Source: Micropterus salmoides (Eukaryota > Chordata > Actinopteri > Centrarchiformes > Centrarchidae). Taken from it: a stretch of DNA of 64,000 bases. The notes under the pieces are model-generated. The model ran no database searches. It saw only the letters and a list, made by a program, of their open reading frames with translations, and was not told the DNA's origin. Of the stretch, positions 45,913 through 57,613 are shown piece after piece. Position 1 is the stretch's first letter. Every line of letters begins with the position of its first letter. The stretch lies in contig NW_024043372.1 of assembly GCF_014851395.1 (NCBI RefSeq), positions 4,725,490 through 4,789,489 of the forward strand. Direction: 5' to 3'. The position numbers were made by a program, and so were the translations under genes.

Positions 45913-46158
45913 GGATTAAAGTGTGATTAACAGAAAAACACAGAGGAACAGAAAAGCACAGTATCAGACTCAGTTGCTCCTCCCAACAAACATTTGTAAC
46001 TTCGACCAAAATTTTGGAAACTTTTTGAAAAAATGTAAGATCAAAGAAACTTTATCTGTCTGATTAATGTAGCGCACTAAAAAGTACATTTCCCTCTGAA
46101 GTATAAAGTAACATAAATTGCAAATACTCAAGTGAATAGGCCTACAAGTTCATCTTAG
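45912..46158 (-). pseudogene. Relic intron of the Ig gene family, copy 2
   Basis: Homologous to 8450-8665 (cagttgctcctcccaaca; acatttccctctgaagta; ataggcctacaagttcatc). It begins exactly at the DIRS terminus. No Ig exon survives beside it. Confidence 0.75.
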
Positions 46159-46315
46159 TAGTCATCAGTGTCTCGACCCTGAATATGAGATCTGAACATG
46201 GTTGTTGACCAGAAATTTATTATTTATTTAATTTATGAAACAAAAGGTTTATTTACTTTAAAAGGCTTAGCAGTTACAAGAGGTATTAAAAATGTTTGTC
46301 CTTCCTACTAACATA

Positions 46316-46510
46316 ATTCAATTCAATTTTATTTATATAGCGCCAACAGTTATCTCTGAGCGTTTTTCATAAAAGAGCAGGTCTAGACCGTACTCTGATT
46401 TACAGAAACCCAACAATTCCCATCAAGAGCAAGCACTAGGTGACAGAGGCAAGGAAAAACTTCCTTTTAAGAGGCAGAAACCTTGAGCAGAACCATGGCT
46501 CAGGGTGGGC
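46316..46510. mobile_element. LINE 3' tail (RTE-like)
   Basis: The phrases ttttatttatatagcgcca, gagcaggtctagaccgtac, ggcaaggaaaaacttcc and agaaccttgagcagaacc follow the consensus tail of an abundant fish non-LTR element. The clade is from memory. Confidence 0.65.
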
Positions 46511-47094
46511 GGCCAGTAAAGATAATGTTGGCACTGACTGAATGAATAATGGTACAGAGGATGGGGTCAGAATATTAGAAACACCTCTGAATATAATGGA
46601 GTCCAGTACACAGTCAATAATCAGAAAAGTAAACTTAATTGCAGACCGGCTGTGTTGGATTGTAACAGATTGTACAGGTGTACCTAATAAAGTGGCCACT
46701 GAGTGTATGTTAAACCTTAAGTTTTACTCTCCTAGTTGGGAAGGATGAAGACATCTGCACAAGTTGAAAATGTTTCAAACTGAGTGAAAGATTGACACTT
46801 ACACTGAGACTCTACTACCCTTACTGCAATGCAACAGGTATTAATGACACGTTTACACTGTCCAGTTAAAGCTGCACTTCCAAAGCCTACATGTGCCTCC
46901 ATTACCAGGAACTATCACTGTATATATTTAGAGATAAAGACTGGTCCTAGTTCTTAGTTTCAGTTCTGTTTGTAGTTAATAACAAATTATTAATGACTAA
47001 ATAACATTTTATTGGAATTTTCCATAATACAATATAGAAAACAGTAAAAAAAAACAGGGCATTTTTAAAGAAAATAATACTGCTGTATCTCTAA
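46511..47094. other. Unassigned stretch
   Basis: It ends one repeat piece with gtgtacctaataaagtggcc at about 46678; otherwise nothing supported. Confidence 0.35.
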
Positions 47095-47322
47095 CAAAAC
47101 ACATCTTAGAGAGAGAGGTTACATTGACTACATGAAGAGGTGGTGTAAGACACACAACCTCTGGTGTGAGAGACACAGGTTCAAATCCACTGTGAGACAC
47201 CAATGTGTCCCTGAGCAAGACACTTAACCCCTAGTTGCTCCAGAGGCGTACCACCTCTGACATATATAGCAATTGTAAGTTGCTTTGGATAATAGCGTCA
47301 GCTATATGAATAAATGTAATGA
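47095..47322 (+). mobile_element. tRNA-derived SINE
   Basis: The head ggtgtgagagacacagg with ttcaaatccactgtgagac has a B-box-like shape. The body gtccctgagcaagacactta and accacctctgacatatatag and the tail gcgtcagctatatgaataa match the copy at 60455-60660. Confidence 0.85.
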
Positions 47323-48215
47323 AGATAAAATTGTACACACATTCTGTGCAAATTCTGTACTTTTTGAATATTGAAGCGTGTGCACAACTTAGGTTGGATT
47401 AGTTGATGCCTGGCATTCCTAGAACAAGACTGGATCCTGATCCTGCTAAGGCCTTCCTCCCAAACCTCATCCCCAATCTGCATTACCAGTTCTGCCTCCC
47501 TGGCAAGTGTTTTGGCACAATTTACCTGTTCAGAAAAGACATTTACAAATTGTGAGTCTGACCAGTGTTTTGTTTCCAGGTGAGCCCAACAAAAGCAAAA
47601 GCTGTCTTTCTTAAGGGAGAGACTCCACGTTTGGTATACTCTGGCAGACATAATTTCTAACCTGCAAATAACAGAAAAAATGTTTTGTGGGAAGAGATAA
47701 CATTTTTTAACTAAGTAAATGAGGCGAATTGCTCGTTAATTGCTTGTAAATCGCGTCTGCAGTGTCATTTCGGCCACTTTATAAAGCAAAGCCCGCTGCT
47801 GATGGAGAAAGTTAACAGGGCTGACAAATACAGGGAGAGTGAAAAAGAAAGACGTAGGCCAAGCCGCTGTGTTTACAGCAGAAGTGTATGTGCGTGCTTG
47901 TGTGGGGATATTAGAACAGAGGCGAAGAGAGCAGATTCAAGTAGGCTAGTGAGTAAACATTAAAATAAGGTGGAGAATGAAGTAGAATTAAAATGGTAAA
48001 ATAAGAAATGATCTAAGCTACTAGAAATAATCATTCTGTGGGAAACGCTGAATATATAAATAAATTGATTCACATGACGACGGTGCATAAGATGACTTTT
48101 ATCACTTGCACAAGTTTACTATGGGTTTAATAATAAGCCTAATAATCAGGTTGCAATTTGTGTAAAAAACACATTTTTGTTTTTCATGAAAAACATTTTT
48201 CTGCAATGCATCCCA
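47323..48215. other. Unassigned stretch
   Basis: A 117-codon minus ORF at 47298-47651 starts in the SINE and has no recognisable domain. Confidence 0.35.
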
Positions 48216-48219
48216 TACT

Positions 48220-48730
48220 GAATCAGAATCAGAATCAGGTTTATTGCCAGGTACATTTTCACATACGAGGAATTTGCCTTGGTATAAATTGATGCTTTAC
48301 AGTATACATGATAAATATAAATATATAAAAAGTAAAAAAAAAGATCAAAAAATGTACAAGTATACAATAATACTATAATACAATGCTGACAAGTATGTGC
48401 AAAAGTTCACCACTTGAGCATAAAATTTCTAAAATCTGCGATCATCTCCACTGTCTTCTGAGCATTGAGCTCTGGACTGTTCTGGCTGCACCAAGTCACC
48501 AGATGGTCGATCTCCCACCTGTGTTCATGACCTAGGATGTTGCTGGAATCAGTCCAGCCAGAGACCCCTGGTCTTATCAGTGCTGGTAGGAAGGATGCTA
48601 TTGTAGGCCTCGCAGAGACCGGGAAGAGGGTGGTAGAGGTAGGAAGAAAACAGTGACACACAAATGTTCGGTTTGTGATTAACTCTGCAGTAGAGAAAGA
48701 CAACAGCAGACAAACAGACAGAGAACACAA
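48220..48730 (-). mobile_element. LINE fragment (RT end and tail)
   Basis: Minus strand 48407-48730 has NSPELNAQKTVEMIADFRNF and upstream WEIDHLVTWCSQN, an RT palm/thumb segment typical of fish Rex1/CR1-like LINEs. The tail follows at 48220-48300 (plus strand aatcagaatcaggtttattg). The segment is frame-broken and heavily truncated. Confidence 0.7.
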
Positions 48731-49049
48731 AGACTCTACAACATGCTCAGATGGATAGCCTGTTTTAACTGTATGTGTAAATTAGTTATAAACATGTGCT
48801 CTAATAAACTATTGAGCATTGGGTGCCAGTCACTTACATTAAATGTTAAGCGTCAACTCAAATGAGTTACTGAGCTCCCCCCTAACCACAGGCTAATCAT
48901 TTGGCACTGAACTTTGCATTTTATTAATTTCTATTGATCAAATTAAATCTGAAAACCTTTTCACTCAATTAAATGAAATGAAAACAAAATAAGAAACAAA
49001 AAACAAACCCTGCTGGTATTTGCATATAGTCAGATTTGGGCAAGTAGAC

Positions 49050-49115
49050 ATAAAGCGCTTTGAGTAGTCGGAAAGACGAGAAAGGCACTATACAAAATAC
49101 AGACAATTTACCATC
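49050..49115 (+). mobile_element. LINE tail fragment
   Basis: The run taaagcgctttgagtagtcg then gaaaggcactatacaaaa is the 3' end of the same family as 45588-45858, here in plus orientation. Confidence 0.65.
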
Positions 49116-50060
49116 ATCATGATTATTTTGGTCAGTATTGAAGTCATGGTTATTTAACACAATTAATGATTGGCTTTTAGAAAAATCATGCATTTATAAA
49201 ACATTTAAAATTTAATGCTTCATTATTTTTAAATGATTGTGCATTACCCCAAACTCCCACAAATAAGAAATAGTAATCCAACATTAACTTTCAAAAGCAT
49301 CTACACAGACGATTATTACTATTGCAGAACGCACTTAAGCTGTGGAAAAGTGAAGGTGATGCATTTTGATGGTGTGGATTGCAAAATGGAGGAAGAGAGA
49401 GAGAGAATAGAGAAGGACGAAGAAGAGACAGGCCAGAGAAAAAGACAAAGTGTCCAAAGAATGGGAATATTTCAAGCTAAAATACAAGATATAATCTGTA
49501 GAATACTTGATTACCTGTTACTTAACATAACGCTGAAATTCAACCGCGGTGTTCTGTCAGGAGATGCAGCGACTTCAACGACCAGTAAATAAGTATAAAT
49601 CAGGTATTATGTTAGAAGAAGCAGTGGACATTTTACAAACATGGAAGAGGTAACACAACACTGAACACACCTGGTTTAGCACAAGTATAAATAATATTTA
49701 ATATGGAAAATTCCGCTAGTCTTATATCTGTAGTGTAAAATGCTGTAGGCTAAAGCTAATAATGGTGACAAAGTTTTAGCAGTTATGACCCGTCATCAGC
49801 CTGGCTGGGAGGGAGTTTCAGGCTGTTGGCAACGGCGGCGGCCGCAGCTGTATAGGAAAGTGTGCGCTGGATTTATAATAACCTAAAATACAAAATTTGT
49901 GTTATAGTGAAATGGCATGCGGCACAATAATCATTTTATCTTAATTTGTTTTTATAATCGGAACTGAGATTAAATCTGTTTCAATACAAATGCCTACTAG
50001 ACATAACGTTCAATTATGGGATCCACAAGTATGCTACTGGTATCGATAAGCTCGGACCTT
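49116..50060. other. Unassigned stretch
   Basis: A 119-codon plus ORF (49233-49592) contains a Glu/Arg/Lys-rich run from simple gagaga sequence and no domain. Confidence 0.35.
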
Positions 50061-50065
50061 ATTGA

Positions 50066-50460
50066 CTTTTTTAGATTTTGAGTCCTTGTAGAAGCAGGTC
50101 TTGATAATACACTGATAATACACTGAAGGGGCCTTAATACTGATGCAGGCTTTTTGTCTTGGCTGAAGATTTGGAAATTCACAGGTGTAGACTTCACGGT
50201 CAGACACTGTCATTTTTTTGATCTTGATGGAGGCGTTGCTGGACTTCAGTTTATTTGGAAAATGTGAGACGCGACCTTTTAACTAATCTTGAACTGAAAC
50301 TGAAACATTGCCGTTATCATACATGAATATGTCCTGATCATCTTTCATCCACTTCTGTGACAGTGTGCCATTGAGAATCATTCTCAATGTTCTTCATTGG
50401 GCTGAAGGAACAGCAAAAAGTAGCGTCACAGTCTTCTTCCACGCTGATGAACCTTGGTCC
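50066..50460 (-). pseudogene. Broken Ig V-set exon, B7/butyrophilin-like
   Basis: After an acceptor-like tatcttccag the minus strand reads a V-set domain. It has a first strand with paired cysteines (FCCSFSPMKNIEN), the WMKDDQDIFMYDNGNVSV region, GRVSHFPNKL, the typical MTVSDREVYTCEFPN end of a V domain, and LQPRQKA. A frameshift lies before WMKDD and an in-frame TAG follows SVQD. The exon is therefore not functional. It lies downstream of the transmembrane exons in gene direction, so it belongs to a further tandem copy of the Ig gene rather than to the gene at 61 kb. Confidence 0.8.
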
Positions 50461-50639
50461 TGGAAGATAAAAACATGTTTTAATCAGTATGTTTACAATT
50501 AATCAAAGTAAAGACAGAGATATAGAAGTCTGTTATTAGAACAACATATCAACTCATAAAGAAAACTTCTCGTGTTTTGACCCTGCTTTGTCCTTCAGAT
50601 TGCATATTTTGCAACTTAAATTATAAAACAAGCTGAACA

Positions 50640-50838
50640 TGAACTTTCAGGGAATTAAAAGTTTTTGTCAGTATAAGGCAACACAGTTCAACAGCACCAC
50701 AAACTACAGCCTCCAACATGATGTCGAACCAAAACCTTTCTGAACATTATAACCTTCATGGAGAAGGATTTATTGCAGGACTGTTGTAATAGACTGCCTA
50801 TTCGCTAGCTGTACCTAATAAACTGGACACTAAGGGCC
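50640..50838. repeat. Interspersed repeat, copy 1
   Basis: Shares aactacagcctccaacatga, tttattgcaggactgttgta and cctaataaactggaca with 53455-53640. Confidence 0.7.
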
Positions 50839-52374
50839 AGATTTACTAAACGTTTTTATGAGTACAAACATGTGCAAACTGGATATCACCAGCAAATTAA
50901 CACGTAAGCTGATCTACTAACGTTGTGCACGCAGAATGACGTCTTCCAAAAGTGCAAGATAGCATCTGTTGTTCATTTAGTACTTTTGCCTTAATGAATA
51001 TGCAATTTGGGGCGTTTCATTTTTATTATGCAAAGTAATGGGAGGGTAACATGCAAATACATTTATTTAGTACACCCACTGTGATCTAACAAGGCTAAAA
51101 ACAATTTCATGTGAGTGCAACAGTATCTGTATTTAATACGTTTGATACGATGGCTCCTGTTATTGTTGCCAGAAGGAGACACAGCCGTAATGAAAGAACA
51201 CATAGAGAAATTAACATTAGATATTATTCTATATAATATATAGAAATGCAATTATTTTGTTTTATTTATTCGATGAATAACGCGTAAAATTCATCCAGCC
51301 AGAGGGAACGATCACCATTGTAGGTATCGGAGAGGGAGTGGGGCGTTGAGGCGTACAAGGACAGGAACAGGAGATCGCGGAGCGACCGGGCACGGTGCAA
51401 ACAGTTGGTGATAGTTCCCTCTGGCTGGATGAAGCACAACGCTCCTGATTTTACACTTAATACTTAAGCTTTTTAAAATATTTTTGAAAACAAGACACAT
51501 TAACAAAAGGCTTTTAAAACACAGATCACAGAAAACTGATTGGCACATTGTAGCTTGTGGCACTTGGGACTAGTTTTTTAACCAGGCACGTATACACAAT
51601 ACACCAGCATGACCCACACAACCCATGCAATACTTAATGTAAAATGTAAGATTACTGAACAATATTTCTAACAATAACTTTAGTAAAACAGAAACAGAAC
51701 AGGGGAAGCGTGTTGCTCTCAGTAGGAGACGGCTAGATGGAGCACATATTGGCAATATGGCATCCTGGATCTAAATCTACATCTGTCCACTGCAGAAGCT
51801 CTATCCACAACCTGGAGGAGGAACTAGTATAAATGACTGTAATAGTGTAACATTATAACATTAAATGAAGAGTGAAGTGTTAATTTGATAGTATACTCGT
51901 CAATAATCACCATAATCAACCATTTATGAATTACAACTTTTGGAAAGTTTGCTGTAGCACGTCAAACTTGGGAATTTCGGTAGGTTGTAGTCGTTACTCG
52001 CACTATGTGATCGAAAATCATTTTTTTTAAAAATCAGTATCTATTTCCATTGTTATAGACTGAATGGATCAAATACTGAAATGAGTCATTTTGCAGGTTT
52101 GTGATGCTCAAAAAATGTATCCACTTTTTAACAGCTGCTTGTTTGGCCACTAGAAAAACTGGCTTCAAAGAACAGAGCACGTCCTGGGGGCTCGAAGGAA
52201 ATATGATGCTACCAGACCAACCAATGACAGTTCATGTTCAAGTAAAGCAGACTGTCTGAACCCAAGTGGGTGACACGGTTGGCTTTCAGAGGTTTTATAC
52301 ATCCAAAAAAGGATGTGAAAAGTCTGCTGTACGTCAAGTTTACATCAAAATGTTGCACAAATTTTAACTGAATA
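50839..52374. other. Intergenic stretch
   Basis: Apart from the hairpin at 51290-51433, no gene or known element is supported. Confidence 0.35.
51290..51433. repeat. 144-bp hairpin element, 28-bp arms
   Basis: The arm 51290-51317 (ttcatccagccagaggga to atcacca) is the reverse complement of 51406-51433 with one mismatch, around an 88-base GC-rich loop. It could be a very small MITE-like element. Confidence 0.85.
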
Positions 52375-53056
52375 TCAAGAAAATCTGCAAAATAACATGT
52401 TTATATCCTCTATTGTTATGTGAATATTATGAGTTAAGGTGGTCTCTTTCTCTCTACCTGCAGGTAGGAAAACATGCAAATACCAACAGAATGATTAATG
52501 CCTGAGAAGATAAAACAACTGTCGAGACTCTAAACATGAGACACATGTAAAGAACTTGTGTTGTCTGCTCATCGTGAATTTGTTTATACAATATATTATT
52601 TAAACTTACCTCTCAGATAGTGTAGTGCCCATTTCCGGACTAAAGATACAGCTAGAACACCAACCAAAACAGTGCAGAGAACAGCAACAACCCATTCAGT
52701 GGAATACTCTTGGGGTAACTCTGAAACAGATGATAAAAAGTGAATGTAACAGTCAGAACGTAGCTGCACATCATTAACAGCAGGTTGAACATCACAGCCA
52801 ACACAAAGAACATCTAAAGGCTCCTGAAATCTAGAAGCTAAAACTGTCAGCAGATCCAAACAGCACTGGGATGAGTCTCAGCAGGAACAGTGATGTTAGC
52901 ATTGGTCTTATGGCCAGTTGCCTCCTGCTGGGCTACACAGCTAAGAGGTTGGTTCTGGTTCTGGTCTCAGTAGTGAGGAGGGTAATGTCGTAGCATCGTC
53001 CTCTTTCTGAGACGTGCTGCTCATCAGTAGGAAGAAGGTTTGAATCTCTGTCCTGC
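52375..53056 (-). pseudogene. Ig gene block 1: transmembrane exon, tail exon, truncated Ig C exon
   Basis: Gene direction is minus. A truncated Ig C exon (52869-53056) keeps only the second half (VSERGRCYDITLLTTE, then after a frameshift CVAQQEATGHKTNANITV). Next comes an intact transmembrane exon at 52610-52720 with AG/GT borders, phase 1 at both ends: ELPQEYSTEW then the helix VVAVLCTVLVGVLAVSLV and a basic stop-transfer. A possible last exon at 52457-52375 follows a pyrimidine-rich acceptor and gives a 27-codon tail. Without a whole C exon the block cannot make a complete Ig protein by itself. Its TM exon could still be spliced to an upstream Ig exon. Confidence 0.7.
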
Positions 53057-53290
53057 TATTTCAATTTATACTGAAAGAGGCTGTATATTAACTTATTGGG
53101 AGAAAACTGGTATTTTTACGTAAAGTCAGATGTTAAACACCCCCATTTCGCCAAAATGGTTTGATCCTCGTTTTGCTGCAAAGCTTCGACTGTGAGATTG
53201 ACAGTCGAATCAGGCTCCGCCCATTGAAGCAATGAGTCTTCGACTACTTGGGGGCAGCCACACCACATTCAGGGAACTCAAATATCACAG
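53057..53290. repeat. Repeat shared with 55231-55440
   Basis: Both contain ttatactgaaagaggct, ccccatttcgccaaaatgg and caggctccgcccattgaagc. They are part of the duplicated Ig block or a fish repeat within it. Confidence 0.8.
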
Positions 53291-53454
53291 TCAGCAGCAG
53301 CAAGCACTCACCTGAAACTAATGCAGTCTGACAGTCCTGCAATAAATCTCCTTCATCAAGGTTTAAATGTTCAGTTTGTGTTCAAACTATTTCAGAGACG
53401 CGTTTCTGTTATTTAGCCTGCACTCACTGATATACATGGGGTGGAGAAAAAAAT

Positions 53455-53640
53455 AGAAACAGCCGTCAGTATCAGGCAAAACAGTTTAACAGCACAACAA
53501 ACTGCAGCCTCCAAAATGACCATGAAGTCGAATCAACATCTCTTAGACAATTAAAACCTTCATGAGGAGATTTATTGCAGGACTGTTGTATTGGACTACA
53601 TTAGGTTTGGCTAGGTGTTCCTAATAAACTGGACAATTAG
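53455..53640. repeat. Interspersed repeat, copy 2
   Basis: Pairs with 50640-50838 (aactgcagcctccaaaatga; tttattgcaggactgttgta; cctaataaactggaca). Confidence 0.7.
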
Positions 53641-54168
53641 TGTAAAGTTCAGTGTGTAAATGTATTTTAAGAAAGAAATAGAAGCATACAGGCTTGCCCC
53701 AAATAATGTCAATAACACAAATAAAAAGTCACATTATATAGCTAATAGATATTCACATTTACAGCTTTAGTTCAGTGAACTTGTGTTTCTGTCCATTTTT
53801 CGCTCAGCTAGGATCTTTAAGAACTACAAGCAGCCTGATAATATTTGGTAGATGGACATTATTTGTACAGCACTTTTGCTCCGAATTCATCCATTCACAC
53901 ACAAACTCACTCACAGACGTTAGCGAGCAACCATGCAAGGTGCTGGTCTGACGATCGGAGGTTTAATTTAATCAGGTCCATTTTTTATTTTCTGCTCTGT
54001 GGAATGAAATGACTCTACGCTGACGACAGAGCAAGAGTTAAAATCAGATGGATAAAATAATCTGAATATTAAAATACAAGTAACGTATAGCAGAGCGCAA
54101 GAAGTCGTTATTTTCCTCAATGACAATAACAGTATTATTGCATTTAGTCAATCATTTGTTCTCGAAAA
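53641..54168. other. Unassigned stretch
   Basis: No gene or repeat supported. Confidence 0.35.
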
Positions 54169-55230
54169 AGCTGAACAAGAGTGGAACTTAGAAACACCAT
54201 ATATCAGGGTATAATTAACAGAATGACTGATTAATAATCAGTTCTGTCAGAATTAAAGGCCACTCGCTCTCTTCTGGTTCACCTCGTTAACTCCATCACT
54301 GTCTGTTAATCTACTATCTGTCTAACCACAACCCTAATCCTAAACTTAACCTGACACTCATTTTAGCTTTAACCTTAAAACCAGGTTTTAACCTTCAAAA
54401 AGCCTCCAATAAGTGAGAACCTGCCAACATGTCCTCACATTCATACAGTCTGGTCTAGACTCAAACTGGTTCTCACAAAATAGAAATACAACACACACAC
54501 TTCAGCAGCCAAATTCACAGCACATAAAGCTAGTTAAGTTTCTGGTTCATGTAGCTGCACTGAATCACTGGGGTCTTTAAATCATTGAACCTGCAGGAAG
54601 GAAAACAAAGTTAAATTGAAGAAACCCCTCCTGCCTTGATCCTACCCTGGTGTAAATACCAACAGAATGCTTAGTGTCTGAGAAAATAAAACAACTGTCA
54701 AGATTAAACTTGAGACACATGTAAATAACGTTGTGATGTCTGCTCATCGTGAATATGTTGATACAATACATAATTTAAACTTACCTCTCTGATAACCCCA
54801 TAATAGAAGAAGAGCTAGAACGCCAACAGCAAGAACAACAAGGTCAACAGCAACATCCAGTCCAGTGGGGGACTCAGTGTAGGACCCTGAAACAGATGAT
54901 AAAAAGTGAATGTAACAGTCAGAACGTAGCTGCACATCATAAACAGCAGGTTGAACATCACAGCCGACACAAAGAACATCTAAAGGTGTGCACGCTCCTG
55001 AAATCTAGAAGCTAAAACTGTTAGCAGATCCAAACAGCACTGGGATGAGTCTCAGCAGGAACAGTGATGTTAGCATTGATCTTATGGCCAGTCGCCTCCT
55101 GCTGGGCTCCACAGCTAAGAGGTTGGTTCTGGTTCTGGTCTCAGTAGTGAGGAGGGTAATGTCGTAGCATCGTCCTCTTTCTGAGACGTGCTGCTCATCA
55201 GTAGGAAGAAGGTTTGAATCTCTGTCCTGC
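54169..55230 (-). pseudogene. Ig gene block 2: TM exon, tail exon, truncated Ig C exon
   Basis: The truncated C exon at 55042-55230 has the same lesions as block 1. The intact TM exon at 54785-54886 (GSYTESPTGLDVAVD, then a Val/Leu helix VVLAVGVLALLLLW, YQR) has consensus splice sites, phase 1/1. The short last exon at 54577-54590 after ttccttcctgcag encodes only GSMI and stop, so the cytoplasmic tail would be a few residues long. Block 3 (57614-58671) is a near-identical copy. The two are separated by a 2.2-kb insertion containing a LINE. Confidence 0.7.
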
Positions 55231-55440
55231 TATTTCAATTTATACTGAAAGAGGCTATATATTAACATATTGGGAGAAAATATTGGGAGAGTATTTTTAT
55301 GTTAAGTCAGATGTGAACACCCCCATTTCGCCAAAATGGTTTGATCCTCGTTTTGCTGCGAAGCTGCGACTGTGAGATTGACAGTGGAATCAGGCTCCGC
55401 CCATTGAAGCAATGAGTCTTTGACTATTTGGGGGCAGCCA

Positions 55441-57613
55441 CACGTGCTCGGGCATGGGAGGCTTTTGGGCTTCCTGGCGGCGCTAGCTCTGCTAGACACG
55501 CTAGGAAGGCCCTTCTTTTTCTCCGGGGCCATTCTGTTATGTCGCCAGTTAGAGGCTAAACAGGTGGGGGTCGCGTTAGCCACAGAGCTAAACGGGTGTT
55601 TCGGAATGGTTTGTATGTGTTAGCTTGCGCTAAACGATACGTTAGCTTGCGCTAAACTGGTATGGATTGTGGTGTCTGTTAGTTTAGGCTAAACGGATAT
55701 ACCCTAATTCCCTCCCGCTATTCTTCTTCTTCTTGTTTCCGGTAGACTAGACGCAACTGTGGCGTATTGCTGTCCTCCTCTGTTCGTTATTCACATCTTA
55801 ATGCTAATTGCCTATATCTTTTTGTATAAACCAGTTTTATGTACTGTAGGTACTCGATCAGTTATCACTATCTAAGTTAACTAGAGTGCGTATGCTTAAT
55901 GTAGTTTCTCCAATTGCTCCCAGGTCTCTAAACAATTTCCTCCTTTGGAAAGAGTATTTTCTACAAAGAACTAATACATGCATCACTGTTTCCTTATCTC
56001 CACACTCACATGTTCCATCAGGGTGTTTACCAATCAGAGCCAGCCCACTCCTCAGCCCACAGTGCCCAAATCTCAGTCTGGATAGAACTGCTGCATCTCT
56101 TCTCTTACCTCTAAAAGCACATTTTCCTTTCTCTACAGTTCCTTCTACTGAATAATATGTTTTCCCCATTCTTTCCTTTTCCCATGATTTCTGCCACATT
56201 TCATTCACTGACCTATTTATTATTTCTGTGTAATCTGGTAACCCATATTGTAAATTAATTTGAACTCTTTCCTCCAGCACCGCCTTCTTTGCCACCACAT
56301 CTGCTTCCTCATTACCCTCCACACCCATGTGCGCCGGTACCCACACAAACCCCACCTCATACCCTGCTTTGTGAATTCTATACAACACCTGAATAATTTC
56401 CACAAGTAAATCGGGTCTAGATTTCATTTTCATATCTTTAATTGTAATCAGAGTTGCTGCTGAGTCGCTACATATAACTGAATATTCCTGTTTATTATCT
56501 TCGACCCACTTTAATGCCCATAGGACTGCCACCAGCTCTGCTGTGAATACCGACATATGATCTGGAATCCTGTCTCTGGGATGCTTACACCAAAAGCCAC
56601 TTTACCGCTCTCAGGATCCTTTGAGCCATCAGTATAGATTTGTAAGTGGCCTCCCCATATTTGACACATCCGGGCTTTTATCTCCTTCACTACAGCCTCT
56701 GACATATTTCTTTTGCTTGTTTCCATAAAATGTAAGTCAACATTGGGATCTGGGATCAACCATGAAGGTATATCTGGACGACATATTGGTGGACATACAT
56801 TCAAATTCATAATACCAATTTCCTCTGCCATAGAATAGAGTTTTTCTGTGAAGTTTGTTTTGATCCTTCTTGCTGTTCCCATGAACTCCCAATGTTGACT
56901 CAACAGGGTTTTTGTTGGTAGTTTTCCATCCTGTCCTTTTAGTTTCATTATATACTTCAAACCAATTTTATGTCTTCTTATTTCTAATGGCATCTCCCCT
57001 GTTTCTATTAATAGTGCCGGAATTGGGGTTGTGCGAAACGCCCCACTGCACACTCTAAGGGCTTTTGCTTGGACTGTGTCAAGGGTAATCACTGAAGGGG
57101 CTGCTGATCCATATACCACACGGCCATAATCCATAGTTGATCTTATCATTGCTCTGTATATCGTCATCATAGATTCACTGTCAGCTCCCCAATCGGCCCC
57201 TGCTACACACCTTAGGACATTATGACATTATTTTCCCACATTTCAAGGAAACCATCTCAGTATGCTTCGTCCATGTCATCCTTTCATCTAACCACATTCC
57301 TAAACATTTTAAATGTTTCACTCTTTCAATAGTCCAATTATAAATCTGTAACATCTGTGTAGGCATTTTCTTTTTATGTCCAAATATCATGCATTTCGTT
57401 TTTTCTGTAGATATTTTAAAGCCCCAGTCATCAGCCCATTCAGTTACTTTGTCCAATGCAGTTTGCGTTTGACCATAGATATAGGAGATGTTCCTCCCTT
57501 GCTTCCAGATGGCAGCATCATCTGCAAACAATGAGAACTTGAATTCTTACCTCACATGATCGTCCTTGTCTTAATCCACTCTGGTATTCCACAAAAACCT
57601 CCAGTTTATCCAC
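55441..57613 (-). mobile_element. I-clade LINE with RNase H, broken, and its insert
   Basis: Minus strand. Near 57.6 kb an early RT motif (QSGLRQGRS) jumps straight to the catalytic FADDAAIW at 57531, so the RT core is deleted. RT continues (57220-57531, WADDWGFKISTEKTK). Next come the connection MDYGRVVYGSAAPSVI and an RNase H split by a frameshift: YTDGSKDPESGKVAFG at the end of 56511-57170, then FTAELVAVLWALKW, VICSDSAATL and GVEGNEEADVVAKKA in 55858-56556. The C-terminal metal-binding-like CECGDKETVMHVLVLC follows. RT followed by RNase H is the I (Nimb-like) arrangement. The 55441-55857 part is non-coding or from another repeat, and contains ttagcttgcgctaaac twice. Not functional. Confidence 0.85.

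Noticed and set aside
49233..49592. 119-codon ORF with an acidic/basic run
   Set aside because: The run comes from gagaga-type simple sequence. No domain, no splice context, no similarity inside the window.
55302..55583. 93-codon minus ORF with a basic N-terminus
   Set aside because: It runs from non-coding repeat into the 3' flank of the Ig block and crosses their junction, so it is not a gene.
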